Position numbers and translations under genes: made by a program
Assembly: GCA_024277145.1 (NCBI GenBank)
Contig: JAJRVU010000219.1
Location: forward strand, 1 to 36,516
Length of the DNA: 36,516 nt
Source of the DNA: Planctomycetota bacterium
GTDB lineage: Bacteria; Planctomycetota; Planctomycetia; Planctomycetales; Planctomycetaceae
Direction of reading: 5' to 3'
Part shown: positions 17,533 to 25,810 of the stretch, in pieces
Position numbering within the stretch: position 1 is the first letter of the stretch
Layout of the letters: the number at the start of each line of letters is the position of its first letter
Notes under the pieces: model-generated
Seen by the model: only the letters and a program-made list of their open reading frames with translations
Told to the model about the DNA's origin: nothing
Databases searched by the model: none

Positions 17533-18543
17533 ATGTCTCAGGTAAACAAAATGGAAAGAGAATCCTTCACTGGATCTGATTCAAAGTCAGCTCAGGCTAA
17601 TTCCATGTTGCCCGGCGAAAACGAAAACAGAGAAAAAGAAAATACCGAAATAAAATCTGGTTCTGCTTTTGAAAAAATTGCTCCACAGGACCGAAAATTT
17701 GAATGTTCCACTTCTTTAACTTTGGTTCAGATTGTTGAAAAGTTTCGTGAACAAAGCGAAGAATGGGAACTGGAAACTCAACTGGGAAAAGTCAAAGGAC
17801 GAACCTACGGAACCGGAGAGCCTGTTTACTTCCTGAATGGAGTTGGAGCGGGCAGTTTGCTTTATTCGACGATAGCTTGGCTGTTGAAAGATCACTACAA
17901 ATGTGTGTTGTTTGATTCTCCTCTCTATTTTCCAGAGACTTGTCAACGAAAAGAAGCCAACATCAATTCACTTTCTGAAGTGTTGAAAGAAATCTCTGAT
18001 TTTCATGATGACCGGAACATTTCTCTCTATGCATCGTCGTTTGGTTCAATGATTGCATTAAACTCTCTTGCGTTGTTTCCAGATCGATTTTCGCGAGGGG
18101 TGTTGCAAGGTGGTTATTCCCATCGAAAGCTTTCAATCTTTGAAAAAGCATTAAGTTCGGTTGGAAGAAAAATACCCGGACCACTGCGACGAGTGCCGTT
18201 TTATAAAAAAATTCAAACAATGAATCATCGACACTGGCTTCCTTTGATGGATCAGGGACGATGGGAATTTTTTCAGAAACATTCCGGGGAAATTCCAGTT
18301 AAAACATTGGCTGATCAGGTGAGGGTGATTTCGAAGACTGATTTAAGAAACTCCATTTCCAAAATTCAACAGCCTGTTTTATTAATTCGGACCGAAGGTG
18401 AGGGTTCTGTTCTAGGTCAGTGCCAGGAAGAATTGGAGAAAAAATTGCCGAATGGTAAAACAGAATGGATTCATAGCTGTGGGTTGATACCTTATATTTC
18501 GCGACCGCATGCCATCGCCAAACTGATCAGGAACTATGTCTGA
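17533..18543 (+). CDS. Alpha/beta-hydrolase-like protein with altered catalytic His
   Basis: 336 residues. About 80 polar, low-complexity residues precede an alpha/beta-hydrolase core: oxyanion segment FLNGVGAGSLL (100-110), strand VLFDSPLY, nucleophile elbow LYASSFGSM (S169), cap region near 200-260, then PVLLIRTEGEGSV. At the usual catalytic-His loop the sequence is HSCGLIPYISRPH: the expected GH is G317-L318, with H314 and H326 near by. So it may be a pseudoenzyme, use a shifted His, or be mis-aligned by me. Substrate unknown. The ATG at 17533 lacks a clear ribosome site; Met7 (17551) has CAGG upstream and is an alternative. Followed by the LmbE-like gene after 58 bp. Confidence 0.72.
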   Translation: MSQVNKMERESFTGSDSKSAQANSMLPGENENREKENTEIKSGSAFEKIAPQDRKFECSTSLTLVQIVEKFREQSEEWELETQLGKVKGRTYGTGEPVYFLNGVGAGSLLYSTIAWLLKDHYKCVLFDSPLYFPETCQRKEANINSLSEVLKEISDFHDDRNISLYASSFGSMIALNSLALFPDRFSRGVLQGGYSHRKLSIFEKALSSVGRKIPGPLRRVPFYKKIQTMNHRHWLPLMDQGRWEFFQKHSGEIPVKTLADQVRVISKTDLRNSISKIQQPVLLIRTEGEGSVLGQCQEELEKKLPNGKTEWIHSCGLIPYISRPHAIAKLIRNYV

Positions 18544-18601
18544 AAATTAAAATTATTAATAATTGTTGTGACAACTTAATTTTTTGTGTGTGGAGAAAAA
18601 G

Positions 18602-19342
18602 ATGACGGCAGAATTGCCAGAGCCATTTGATGTACTTGCTGTTGGTGCACATCCTGATGATGTTGAAATTGCAGTTGGAGGGACATTGGCGAGCCTGGTT
18701 AAACAGGGGTATCGGGTTGGGATAATCGATTTGACTGATGGGGAACCAACGCCGGAAAGTCCCGGACCGGAAGTCAGGATTGCGGAGGCAAATGAGGCTG
18801 CCCGTATTCTTGGTGTTCAGATGAGAAAAATACTTGATCTACCTAACAGGAAACTATTCGACAATTTTGAAGCCCGTGTGGAATTAGCAAAAATATTCCG
18901 ATTATACCGCCCGCGAATTGTTATGGGGATTGCTGAAAAGACTCCTATGGCCTCTCCAGATCATTGGCAGGCGATGCAGATTACTGATGCAGCAATATTT
19001 TATTCACGCCTGACAAAATGGGATGATACATTTGATCATCTGCCGGTTCATCGGGTGAGTAAGCAGATTTGGTACCCATTAGGATTCCAGACATTAAAAA
19101 TCCCTGAAGGTGGAGGGCACTTTGTAGTAGATATTTCAGAGACTTTATCGTTAAAATTAGATGCAGTACGTGCTTATAAAACACAGTTCCCACCATCTAA
19201 AGATCGCGTCTTTAATTTGGTGGAAGGCCAGAATCAGTATTATGGTGCGACAGCAGGATTCCAGGCAGGAGAGTTGTTGATTAGTGCAACAACTTTGGGA
19301 GTAAAAGACTTAGTTCAAACTGTTTGTCCGAAAAAGATTTAA
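18602..19342 (+). CDS. LmbE/PIG-L family zinc-dependent deacetylase
   Basis: 246 residues. The zinc-binding AHPDD motif (16-20) follows the first strand, [13 protein letters not shown] comes next, and the third ligand is the His in SPDHWQAM (H121). Family members remove N-acetyl from amino sugars, as in bacillithiol (BshB), mycothiol and GPI pathways; residues DLTDGEPTP resemble the BshB1 branch. No bshA or bshC is in the window, so the substrate is open. Start ATG 18602 has GGAG about 6 nt upstream; an in-frame TTG at 18584 is less likely. The next gene begins 9 bp after the stop, so the two probably share a transcript. Confidence 0.88.
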   Translation: MTAELPEPFDVLAVGAHPDDVEIAVGGTLASLVKQGYRVGIIDLTDGEPTPESPGPEVRIAEANEAARILGVQMRKILDLPNRKLFDNFEARVELAKIFRLYRPRIVMGIAEKTPMASPDHWQAMQITDAAIFYSRLTKWDDTFDHLPVHRVSKQIWYPLGFQTLKIPEGGGHFVVDISETLSLKLDAVRAYKTQFPPSKDRVFNLVEGQNQYYGATAGFQAGELLISATTLGVKDLVQTVCPKKI

Positions 19343-19351
19343 GGCTTTGGT

Positions 19352-20206
19352 ATGTCAATTGATGAGCATGATAATATGAAAGATGCAGACAATCAGTCTT
19401 TCTTGTCCAAGCTCAATCCGTTCAAACAGTTATTCAAAAATAAAAAGCAGCATTCGGAAAACAACATGACTTGCATCAAGTGTGGATCAAAAAGCATTAC
19501 AGGAAATTTTCGTGAAAACAATGAAGATTCATTATTTGTTGATCCTGAAAATCGATTCTTTATTGTTGCGGATGGAATGGGTGGACAGGCTGCTGGCGAA
19601 AAAGCAAGTGCGCTGGCGATAGAACTCGTTTCAAAAGGCTTAAGCCAAAATGCCCAATGGTCTGAAATGGCCAGTGAAGATGTGATTAAAATTATTGATG
19701 AATCGGTCGCTGAAGCTAATACAGAAATCATGGCTCTCGGAGAAATTGACCCTGACATGCATAAAATGGGAACAACAGTCACTTTTATTGTTGCTGCCGG
19801 TAACCAGTTTTATGCAGGAGGAGTTGGAGATAGCAGAACCTATCAGTTAAGGGACAATGAATTAAAACAACTGACGACGGATCATTCCCTGACACAGGCA
19901 CTGGTTGATGCAGGAACGATTTCGCAGGAAGATGCTGCAACACACCGTTATCGAAATGTGCTTTATCGTTACCTCGGAACAAAAGAAGGGGGAACCGGTA
20001 CTGAACCGACTATTGTTACCCCGCAGTCAGGTGATCGTTACCTGATTTGTTCTGATGGTGTTACCGATGGAGTTGATGATCCTGATCTGAAAAGCCTGCT
20101 CGAAAGTACTGAAGATCCGCAGGAAGCTTGTGAATCAATAATCAAGGCTGCTGAAGAGGGTGGCTCCAAAGATAATATTACCTGCATTGTTCTTCATATC
20201 AATTAA
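19352..20206 (+). CDS. PP2C-family serine/threonine protein phosphatase
   Basis: 284 residues. All metal-binding elements of bacterial PP2C are present: NNEDSLFV (D59), [12 protein letters not shown] (D74, G75), [19 protein letters not shown] (D235) and [10 protein letters not shown] (D274). The loop [18 protein letters not shown] and [12 protein letters not shown] are typical too. Expected role: dephosphorylation of Ser/Thr targets of bacterial kinases, cytoplasmic. The first 40 residues are a Lys-rich, disordered-looking leader followed by C41-IK-C44; a start at Met39 (19466) is possible, though the first ATG keeps the tighter coupling to the upstream gene (9 bp gap). Confidence 0.9.
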   Translation: MSIDEHDNMKDADNQSFLSKLNPFKQLFKNKKQHSENNMTCIKCGSKSITGNFRENNEDSLFVDPENRFFIVADGMGGQAAGEKASALAIELVSKGLSQNAQWSEMASEDVIKIIDESVAEANTEIMALGEIDPDMHKMGTTVTFIVAAGNQFYAGGVGDSRTYQLRDNELKQLTTDHSLTQALVDAGTISQEDAATHRYRNVLYRYLGTKEGGTGTEPTIVTPQSGDRYLICSDGVTDGVDDPDLKSLLESTEDPQEACESIIKAAEEGGSKDNITCIVLHIN

Positions 20207-20284
20207 GAATGAAGTGCCGAACTTCTTTTTCAGGTGTTTTAGGGGCTCAGAACGTTAAAGGGCGAATAAGGTATACTTTGCCCT

Positions 20285-20461
20285 ATGGATGAAAGTAAAA
20301 ACCGGTACTACAAAAATTCACGAATCGCAGAGGCCAGATTTCGGCAATTGCTCAAAGTTTTTTCCATGGACTTCACAGCAAAAATGTCGCAAAATCAACA
20401 GGGTTTTCTGTTCGTCGTGTCAGTGATTTCTGGAGACTGTCTTATTGTAATAGTTTTCTGA
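20285..20461 (+). pseudogene. IS1595-like transposase N-terminal remnant, frameshifted
   Basis: ATG 20285 opens a 58-codon frame starting MDESKNRYYKNSRIAEARFR, followed by QLLKVFSMDFTAKMSQ. The pattern YY.nSRIaEa.FRqLL..F.mDfTA is that of IS1595-family (ISXO2-like) transposase N-termini. At the run of five A (about 20379-20383) the similarity moves to another frame, which reads KNVAKSTGFSVRRVSDFW, the expected helix-turn-helix, before it degenerates. One lost A explains this. TATACT (20272-20277) lies just upstream. No catalytic DDE part remains, so the element is dead. Confidence 0.6.
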
Positions 20462-20528
20462 GTATAAAAGACTCAACTTTACTTTCATGTCAACTACTGA
20501 ACTTCATATGATAAAAAGGAACAGTGGA

Positions 20529-21815
20529 ATGAAACAGAGAACTTCAGAATTATTATCAGTCGTTCTTCTTTTATTGTTACTTCCGTTGGTCATTCAGCAG
20601 GGTGGTCATTATTTCAAAGCATCTTTATTTGCTGCTTCTCAAGCAAAAGGGCTTTCTTTTGTTTCTGTAAAAGGAAATCAAATTCTTGATGGAGATGGTA
20701 GAAAAGTCAGGTTTCGGGGAATACAAATGGACTTTGGTTCCATGAGAGGTGATGTGCCCGAAGGTATCGTTAACAACAAAAAACTGGAAATAATATTTGA
20801 TGAGATGATTAACCATATTGTTACGGAAGATGATTTCATAAATATAAAAAAAATGGGGATGAACCTGGTACGATTATCACTGAACACATACAAAGATTTT
20901 GAGTACGACTCAATACCTTTTTCCTATCGGGAAGAAAATTTCAAGAAGCTGGACAGGGTTGTCGGGTGGGCAAAAAAACATGATATTTATCTGGTTATCA
21001 GCATGAGGCAATCACCCGGAGGTCATAATTCGAGCCCTCATTCGGGAAATCAGGGGTTGAATAAATTATGGTCTGGAAAGAGTTACCAGAAGAGACTGTC
21101 CGCTTTATGGAAAATAATTGCATCAAGATACAAAAATGAATCTGTCATTGCAGGTTATGATTTACTGAATGAACCAAACGCACCCAACAAAAAGATATTT
21201 AATCAGGTTTATAGGGGTATTATAAAAGAAATCAGAAAAACCGATGACAAGCATATTGTTTTTCTGGAAGGAAACTTGTGGGCAAAAAACATCGGTTGGA
21301 TAAAACCTGATTTGGACAACAATGCCGTTTTGAGTGTTCATTTTTATGAACCGGGAATTTATATCGAAGGGAAAACTGCTTATCCATCTGTGATACAAGG
21401 AAAAACATTTAATCAACTCGCATTAAAAAAAAATTTAAAAAGCAGGATTCTTCCAGGGCAAATAGCAGGCATGCCGATATGGGTTGGTGAATTTGGTGCA
21501 ATGACTAAAGCAGACAATTATTTGTCTTATAATCGGGATGTCATTAATCTGTTTGAAGAACTGAATCTTCATTGGTCTTACTGGAACTATAAAAATTTAA
21601 GAGGAATATCCGATAGTCAAGCAATCTATTATTCAAAAAAAAATAATCGGTTTGTTCAATTAACGAATCAACTACAAAAATCAAAAAGAGCTTTCCCCAC
21701 ATTGACCAGACAGGACTGGAGGAAGGCTTTGGAGTCTTTACGAACTAAGAATTATTCTGAGAAACAGGAACTTAAAGACCTGCTGATTGATTGTATTGCG
21801 AATAGTGAAAAATAA
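20529..21815 (+). CDS. GH5-like secreted glycoside hydrolase (cellulase family)
   Basis: 428 residues from the preferred start. A strongly hydrophobic N-terminus (LLSVVLLLLLLPLVI) acts as signal peptide or anchor. Then GNQILDGDGRKVRFRGIQ (beta-1), MGMNLVRLSL, the acid/base Glu in YDLLNEPNAPN, SVHFYEPG with His/Tyr near the subsite, and the nucleophile Glu in PIWVGEFGAM, ending with HWSYWNYKN (the conserved Trp). This is GH5 layout; it likely cleaves a beta-linked glucan or mannan outside the cytoplasm. The frame is open from ATG 20487, but 20529 has AAGGA 8 nt upstream. Several stretches are about 27-32% GC by hand count, clearly lower than the PP2C gene before it; with the adjacent transposase remnant this hints at transfer. 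Confidence 0.82.
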   Translation: MKQRTSELLSVVLLLLLLPLVIQQGGHYFKASLFAASQAKGLSFVSVKGNQILDGDGRKVRFRGIQMDFGSMRGDVPEGIVNNKKLEIIFDEMINHIVTEDDFINIKKMGMNLVRLSLNTYKDFEYDSIPFSYREENFKKLDRVVGWAKKHDIYLVISMRQSPGGHNSSPHSGNQGLNKLWSGKSYQKRLSALWKIIASRYKNESVIAGYDLLNEPNAPNKKIFNQVYRGIIKEIRKTDDKHIVFLEGNLWAKNIGWIKPDLDNNAVLSVHFYEPGIYIEGKTAYPSVIQGKTFNQLALKKNLKSRILPGQIAGMPIWVGEFGAMTKADNYLSYNRDVINLFEELNLHWSYWNYKNLRGISDSQAIYYSKKNNRFVQLTNQLQKSKRAFPTLTRQDWRKALESLRTKNYSEKQELKDLLIDCIANSEK

Positions 21816-22602
21816 CCGGTACAATATTTTGAATTCGCCAGGAAGTAGGTATTGGACAGAGGCACAAAAAAAACAGGTAAGATGCAGAGGTTAATCTGTA
21901 GTAGCCAGTACTTTATCTGGCAGGGTTATCCCAACTTCACACGTTTGTCATCTGGGTCTTATTCAGGATTTTGTCTTTTGCAATTGTTAACGAATCTTGG
22001 AACGTCTGCATCATGGAGAGAATGAGTTTTGTTGAAAAGATAATCTGTATAAAGTCCTGTTTGAATTACTGACAACAAACCCAATTGAATGCTCTCAGTA
22101 TTCTTAAGGCCCTGAATATCTTGAAATTTTAAGCGGGGCAGTGTCAAGATATGATGGAGTGTCAAGATATGATGTAGTGAAGTGGTAATTCGCACATGTC
22201 ATCAGGATATGGATTTTACTTTTTCTATCATTTGTAACGATACTCAAGCGGCATGTTGTCTAAAATCAACATACCTGTTCATTCAGTAATATCAATCTAA
22301 CTGGAACTGAATAACTGCTATACATGGTCCAATCATTCATCAGGCAATACAGGGTTTTCTTTTTTTAGGATGAATTGAAATATCAGGGATGGATTTGCCA
22401 TAGACCCTTCTTAAACTGTTATTACGAGTAGAATACGCAATAAGGGTAGATTTGGTGCTTTATTCTATTTATCATGGACTGGTCGTCAGGTTTCGATAGG
22501 AGTTTCTCAAACGGAGTCGGTAAGAAGCTCGTATCAATTTGGTCTGGTTCTACTTTTTAAAATTTCGGTGTTTTTTTTTTCGATCATTCTGGAGGATTCG
22601 AT
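21816..22602. other. Long gene-poor gap with short repeats
   Basis: About 790 bases. A minus-strand frame at 21959-22195 (78 codons) has no ribosome site; its first codons are an artefact of the tandem repeat. Beyond its stop the same frame reads DPDDKRVKLG before another stop, so a decayed gene is possible but not identifiable. An inverted repeat ATTCAGT (22281-22287) / ACTGAAT (22306-22312) is present. GGAGG before 22603 is the ribosome site of the metalloprotease. Confidence 0.4.
22141..22176. repeat. 18-bp tandem duplication
   Basis: Two adjacent copies of GTGTCAAGATATGATGGA (22141-22158 and 22159-22176), differing at one base near the end. It lies in the gene-poor gap, and is short enough to be replication slippage. 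Confidence 0.7.
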
Positions 22603-25536
22603 ATGCATCGCCTGATGCTCTTGTTAGTTAGCCCGTTTCTATTTCTGTCTGTGCTTAATCCCATTGTGGGAGCAGAGACAAAGAAGCCTGAATTCACGCC
22701 GCACGCAGAAGTTCTAAAAGGGTATGAAAAAGTCATCTCTACAGCGGATGGAAAAAAAAGCCTCTGGACAATCTACACACGAAAAAAAGATGGCCAGATG
22801 TATGCAGAGCTTCCTTCCGGCTTTGCTACCCAAAAATATTTCTTTGCGATGACTGTTTCCAGTGGCGATGTGTATGCAGGGTTGCAAGCGGGTGATATGT
22901 ATGTGTATTGGCGCCGGTTTGATAAACAGCTTGCTTTGATGGCTCCTTATATGGATATCCGATCCTCAGGTGACACAGAGTCAAAAGCTTCTGTTAAAAG
23001 ATTATTTACAGACCGTGTGATTACAACAATTCCTATCAAAACAATGGGTCCTGGTGGAGGACCGGTTATTGATCTCGATCAATTGTTTGTCGGGCAGTCT
23101 TCTATTTTCTTTCCTCCATCTTTCATGTCCTTCTTTAGTAGATATTCCAGGCCCCTCATTCGATCCAGTAGCCTGATTACAATCAAAAAGGCAAAAGCTT
23201 ATCCGACGAATGTTGAACTTGCTTTTGAAATTCCCAGAACCGGCGGTCGATTGCAGACCTTGCATTATTCGATTAGCAAGATCAAAGGAACAGCAGGATT
23301 CAAATCACGGAAGGCAGATGAAAGAATTGGATATTTTACGACATCCTATAGCGATTATGGAAAATACAAAGATGACGAATCCCGGGTTCGGTATATCAAT
23401 CGTTGGTCTTTGCAAAAAGCAGATTCCAAACTGAAACTCAGTCCGCCAAAAAAACCAATTGTTTTTTACATTGAACATACAACCCCGGTTCGGTATCGGC
23501 GTTGGGTGCGGAAGGGAGCGTTAGCATGGAATAAAGCATTTGAAAAAATCGGTTTTTCCAACGCCATCGAAGTTCATTATCAGGATTCCGCTTCAAAAGC
23601 ACACATGGAAAAAGATCCGGAAGATATTCGGTATAACTTTATTCGGTGGTTGACTAACAATAAGGGTACTGCGATTGGCCCCAGCAGGGTGAACCCTTTA
23701 ACGGGGGAAATTCTGGATGCGGATATTATCCTGACAGATGGTTGGATTCGACACTACCAGAAAGAATTCAATAAAATTATGCCTAAAATTGCCATGTCGG
23801 GTTTCACTGCAGAAACTCTTGCCTGGTTCAATTCTCATCCTGATTGGGATCCGAGAATTCGGATGGCTCATCCCTCAGAAAGAGATTATCTGATTGCACA
23901 AAGAATAAAAGCGGGCGTAAAACAGTTCGGCGGGCATCAAATGACGCAAGTTGAATCTGGAATGATGGGAAGCAATATTTATGACGGACTCATTGGAAGG
24001 ACAAGCCAGGTGAATGGTTTTTGTCTGGCTGCTGATGGGAAAAGTCTGGATGTCGCTTTAATGAATATGCTGATGAATGTTCCTTTGGCTTTTTATGAAG
24101 ACGAAGAAGGGGACAAAAAAGACGAAACCAAAGATGATAAAAAGGATGATGAAAAAGACAAAGATAAGGACGACAAGAAAAAAGATAAGAAAAATGAAGA
24201 AACCAAACTCGATGGTCTTCCTGAATCTTTCATCGGACCGTTGATTGCGGATCTGGTTTCACACGAAGTAGGACACACTCTTGGATTACGCCATAACTTC
24301 AAAGCTTCTTCACTTTATAACCTTTCCGAGATAAACGACGAAAAAACCAAAGGGAAAAAACCTTTTGCCGGCTCTGTCATGGATTATATAGGCGTTAATA
24401 TCAACGTGAAAACCGGTAAGATTCAAGGGGATTATTCCATGATTGGAATTGGTCCTTACGACGAATGGGCAATCGAATATGGTTATACAACCGAGAAAGA
24501 TTTAAAACCCATTTTAAGCAGGGTTGCAGAACCGGAACTGCAATATGCAACAGATGAAGATGTTTACGGGCCAGATCCCCACGTGCAGTTATTTGACCTG
24601 GGAAAAAATCCGCTTGAATTTTCTGAAAATCAAATCCGGCTGGTGAAGTACCATCGTAAAAACCTCATCAGCCAGTTTGTGAAAGATGGTGAAAGTTGGG
24701 CCAAAGCACGTGAAGGTTATCACCTCACTCTCATTTTTCAGATGAAAGCCGTCTTTAATATGACTAAATGGATCGGGAGTGCTTTTGTAAACCGAGATCA
24801 CAAAGGTGACAAAAATGGGCGGATTCCCGTTAATGTTGTTCCCGTGGAACAACAGCGTGCTGCTTTGAAATTTGTCATTGAAAATACGTTCAGGGACGAA
24901 GCTTTCGGTTTGACTCCTGATATTGTGAATCATATGACGGTGGAAAAATGGTTGGACGGGGTGAATTATTTCTCTCTCCTTCGTGAAGAACCAACTTGGC
25001 CAGTCCATGATCGAATTATGGCTATCCAGGCAGCCACATTATCCCGCATTTTAAACCCGACTACTTTACGTAGAATTTTTGATAACGAGTTGAGAGTCCC
25101 TTCAGATAAAGATGCTTTAACGTTGCCGGAACTTCTGAAAACGATCACAACTGAAATCTGGAAAGAGCTTGATACTCCTCCCGGAAAAAAATATACAGTT
25201 CGGATTCCCATGATTTCCAGCTTGCGACGAAATCTTCAAAGAGAACATCTCAAACGGATGATTGATTTAATGTTGCCCGGTAACGGAATTAACGAATCAA
25301 TTAAGCCTGTCTCTAACCTGGCGACATTGCAGTTAAGGAATATACAGGCAAAAATTGAGAAAATATTGAAGAGTTCAAAAGATAAACTGGATGATTATAC
25401 TCTGGCTCATTTGACTGAAGCAGGGGAGATTATTCGTAAGTCTCTCAATTCAGAATACATTTACAATGCCAATAAAATGGGTGGAAGGATGCCATCATTC
25501 TTCTTTGGAAAGGAAACGGGAAGGCAGGAAAACTAA
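22603..25536 (+). CDS. Secreted DUF5117/DUF5118-type zinc metalloprotease
   Basis: 977 residues with a signal peptide (about 1-24). The layout follows the DUF5118-DUF5117-metzincin family: an N-terminal beta-rich region, RWVRKGALAWNKAFEKIGF before the catalytic domain, then HEVGHTLGLRH (zinc ligands H554, H558, H564, catalytic E555), a Met-turn candidate GSVMDYIG, and a long helical C-terminus. Immediately before the zinc helix (about 498-535) is an unusual Asp/Lys/Glu-only stretch of about 38 residues. Expected role: a periplasmic or surface endopeptidase. GGAGG lies ideally upstream of the ATG. It ends at a strong terminator. Confidence 0.88.
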   Translation: MHRLMLLLVSPFLFLSVLNPIVGAETKKPEFTPHAEVLKGYEKVISTADGKKSLWTIYTRKKDGQMYAELPSGFATQKYFFAMTVSSGDVYAGLQAGDMYVYWRRFDKQLALMAPYMDIRSSGDTESKASVKRLFTDRVITTIPIKTMGPGGGPVIDLDQLFVGQSSIFFPPSFMSFFSRYSRPLIRSSSLITIKKAKAYPTNVELAFEIPRTGGRLQTLHYSISKIKGTAGFKSRKADERIGYFTTSYSDYGKYKDDESRVRYINRWSLQKADSKLKLSPPKKPIVFYIEHTTPVRYRRWVRKGALAWNKAFEKIGFSNAIEVHYQDSASKAHMEKDPEDIRYNFIRWLTNNKGTAIGPSRVNPLTGEILDADIILTDGWIRHYQKEFNKIMPKIAMSGFTAETLAWFNSHPDWDPRIRMAHPSERDYLIAQRIKAGVKQFGGHQMTQVESGMMGSNIYDGLIGRTSQVNGFCLAADGKSLDVALMNMLMNVPLAFYEDEEGDKKDETKDDKKDDEKDKDKDDKKKDKKNEETKLDGLPESFIGPLIADLVSHEVGHTLGLRHNFKASSLYNLSEINDEKTKGKKPFAGSVMDYIGVNINVKTGKIQGDYSMIGIGPYDEWAIEYGYTTEKDLKPILSRVAEPELQYATDEDVYGPDPHVQLFDLGKNPLEFSENQIRLVKYHRKNLISQFVKDGESWAKAREGYHLTLIFQMKAVFNMTKWIGSAFVNRDHKGDKNGRIPVNVVPVEQQRAALKFVIENTFRDEAFGLTPDIVNHMTVEKWLDGVNYFSLLREEPTWPVHDRIMAIQAATLSRILNPTTLRRIFDNELRVPSDKDALTLPELLKTITTEIWKELDTPPGKKYTVRIPMISSLRRNLQREHLKRMIDLMLPGNGINESIKPVSNLATLQLRNIQAKIEKILKSSKDKLDDYTLAHLTEAGEIIRKSLNSEYIYNANKMGGRMPSFFFGKETGRQEN

Positions 25537-25577
25537 TTTTCTGTCTTAATTCTGATTTGATTCTGAAATAAAAAAAC

Positions 25578-25612
25578 GCCGGGGTTCTTGTTGATAGGAA
25601 CCTCGGCTTTTT
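25578..25612 (+). terminator. Rho-independent terminator after the metalloprotease gene
   Basis: GCCGGGGTTC (25578-25587) pairs with GAACCTCGGC (25598-25607), a 10-bp stem with a single G-T wobble and a 10-base loop, directly followed by TTTTT (25608-25612). An A-run sits on the left flank, so it could also work from the other strand for ribBA read-through. Confidence 0.88.
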
Positions 25613-25642
25613 GGCTTTGGGCTTAGAATTAATAAACGAAAT

Positions 25643-25792
25643 GTGGATCAGATTATAAAATTGAATTCTCTGGAAGGATTAACAAACCTGACATACCTTG
25701 ACCTCTTGGATAATTCCAATCTCACTAAAACTGAAATTAATAAAATCCAGAAGGTATTGCCCAACGTTAAAATTGAACAAAACGCAAAATGA
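25643..25792 (+). pseudogene. Orphan C-terminal fragment of an LRR protein
   Basis: Frame from GTG 25643 to TGA 25790-25792 gives 49 codons: one LRR unit (LNSLEGLTNLTYLDLLDNS) and a cap NLTKTEINKIQKVLPNVKI. The cap matches that of the 275-residue LRR protein at 3550-4377 (DVTKAEVEKLQKILPNCEI) position for position in spacing. There is no ribosome site, no signal segment and only one repeat, and a terminator lies just upstream. It is most simply the tail of a deleted LRR gene on the plus strand. Confidence 0.7.
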
Positions 25793-25810
25793 AAAGAGAG
25801 CCACAATATG

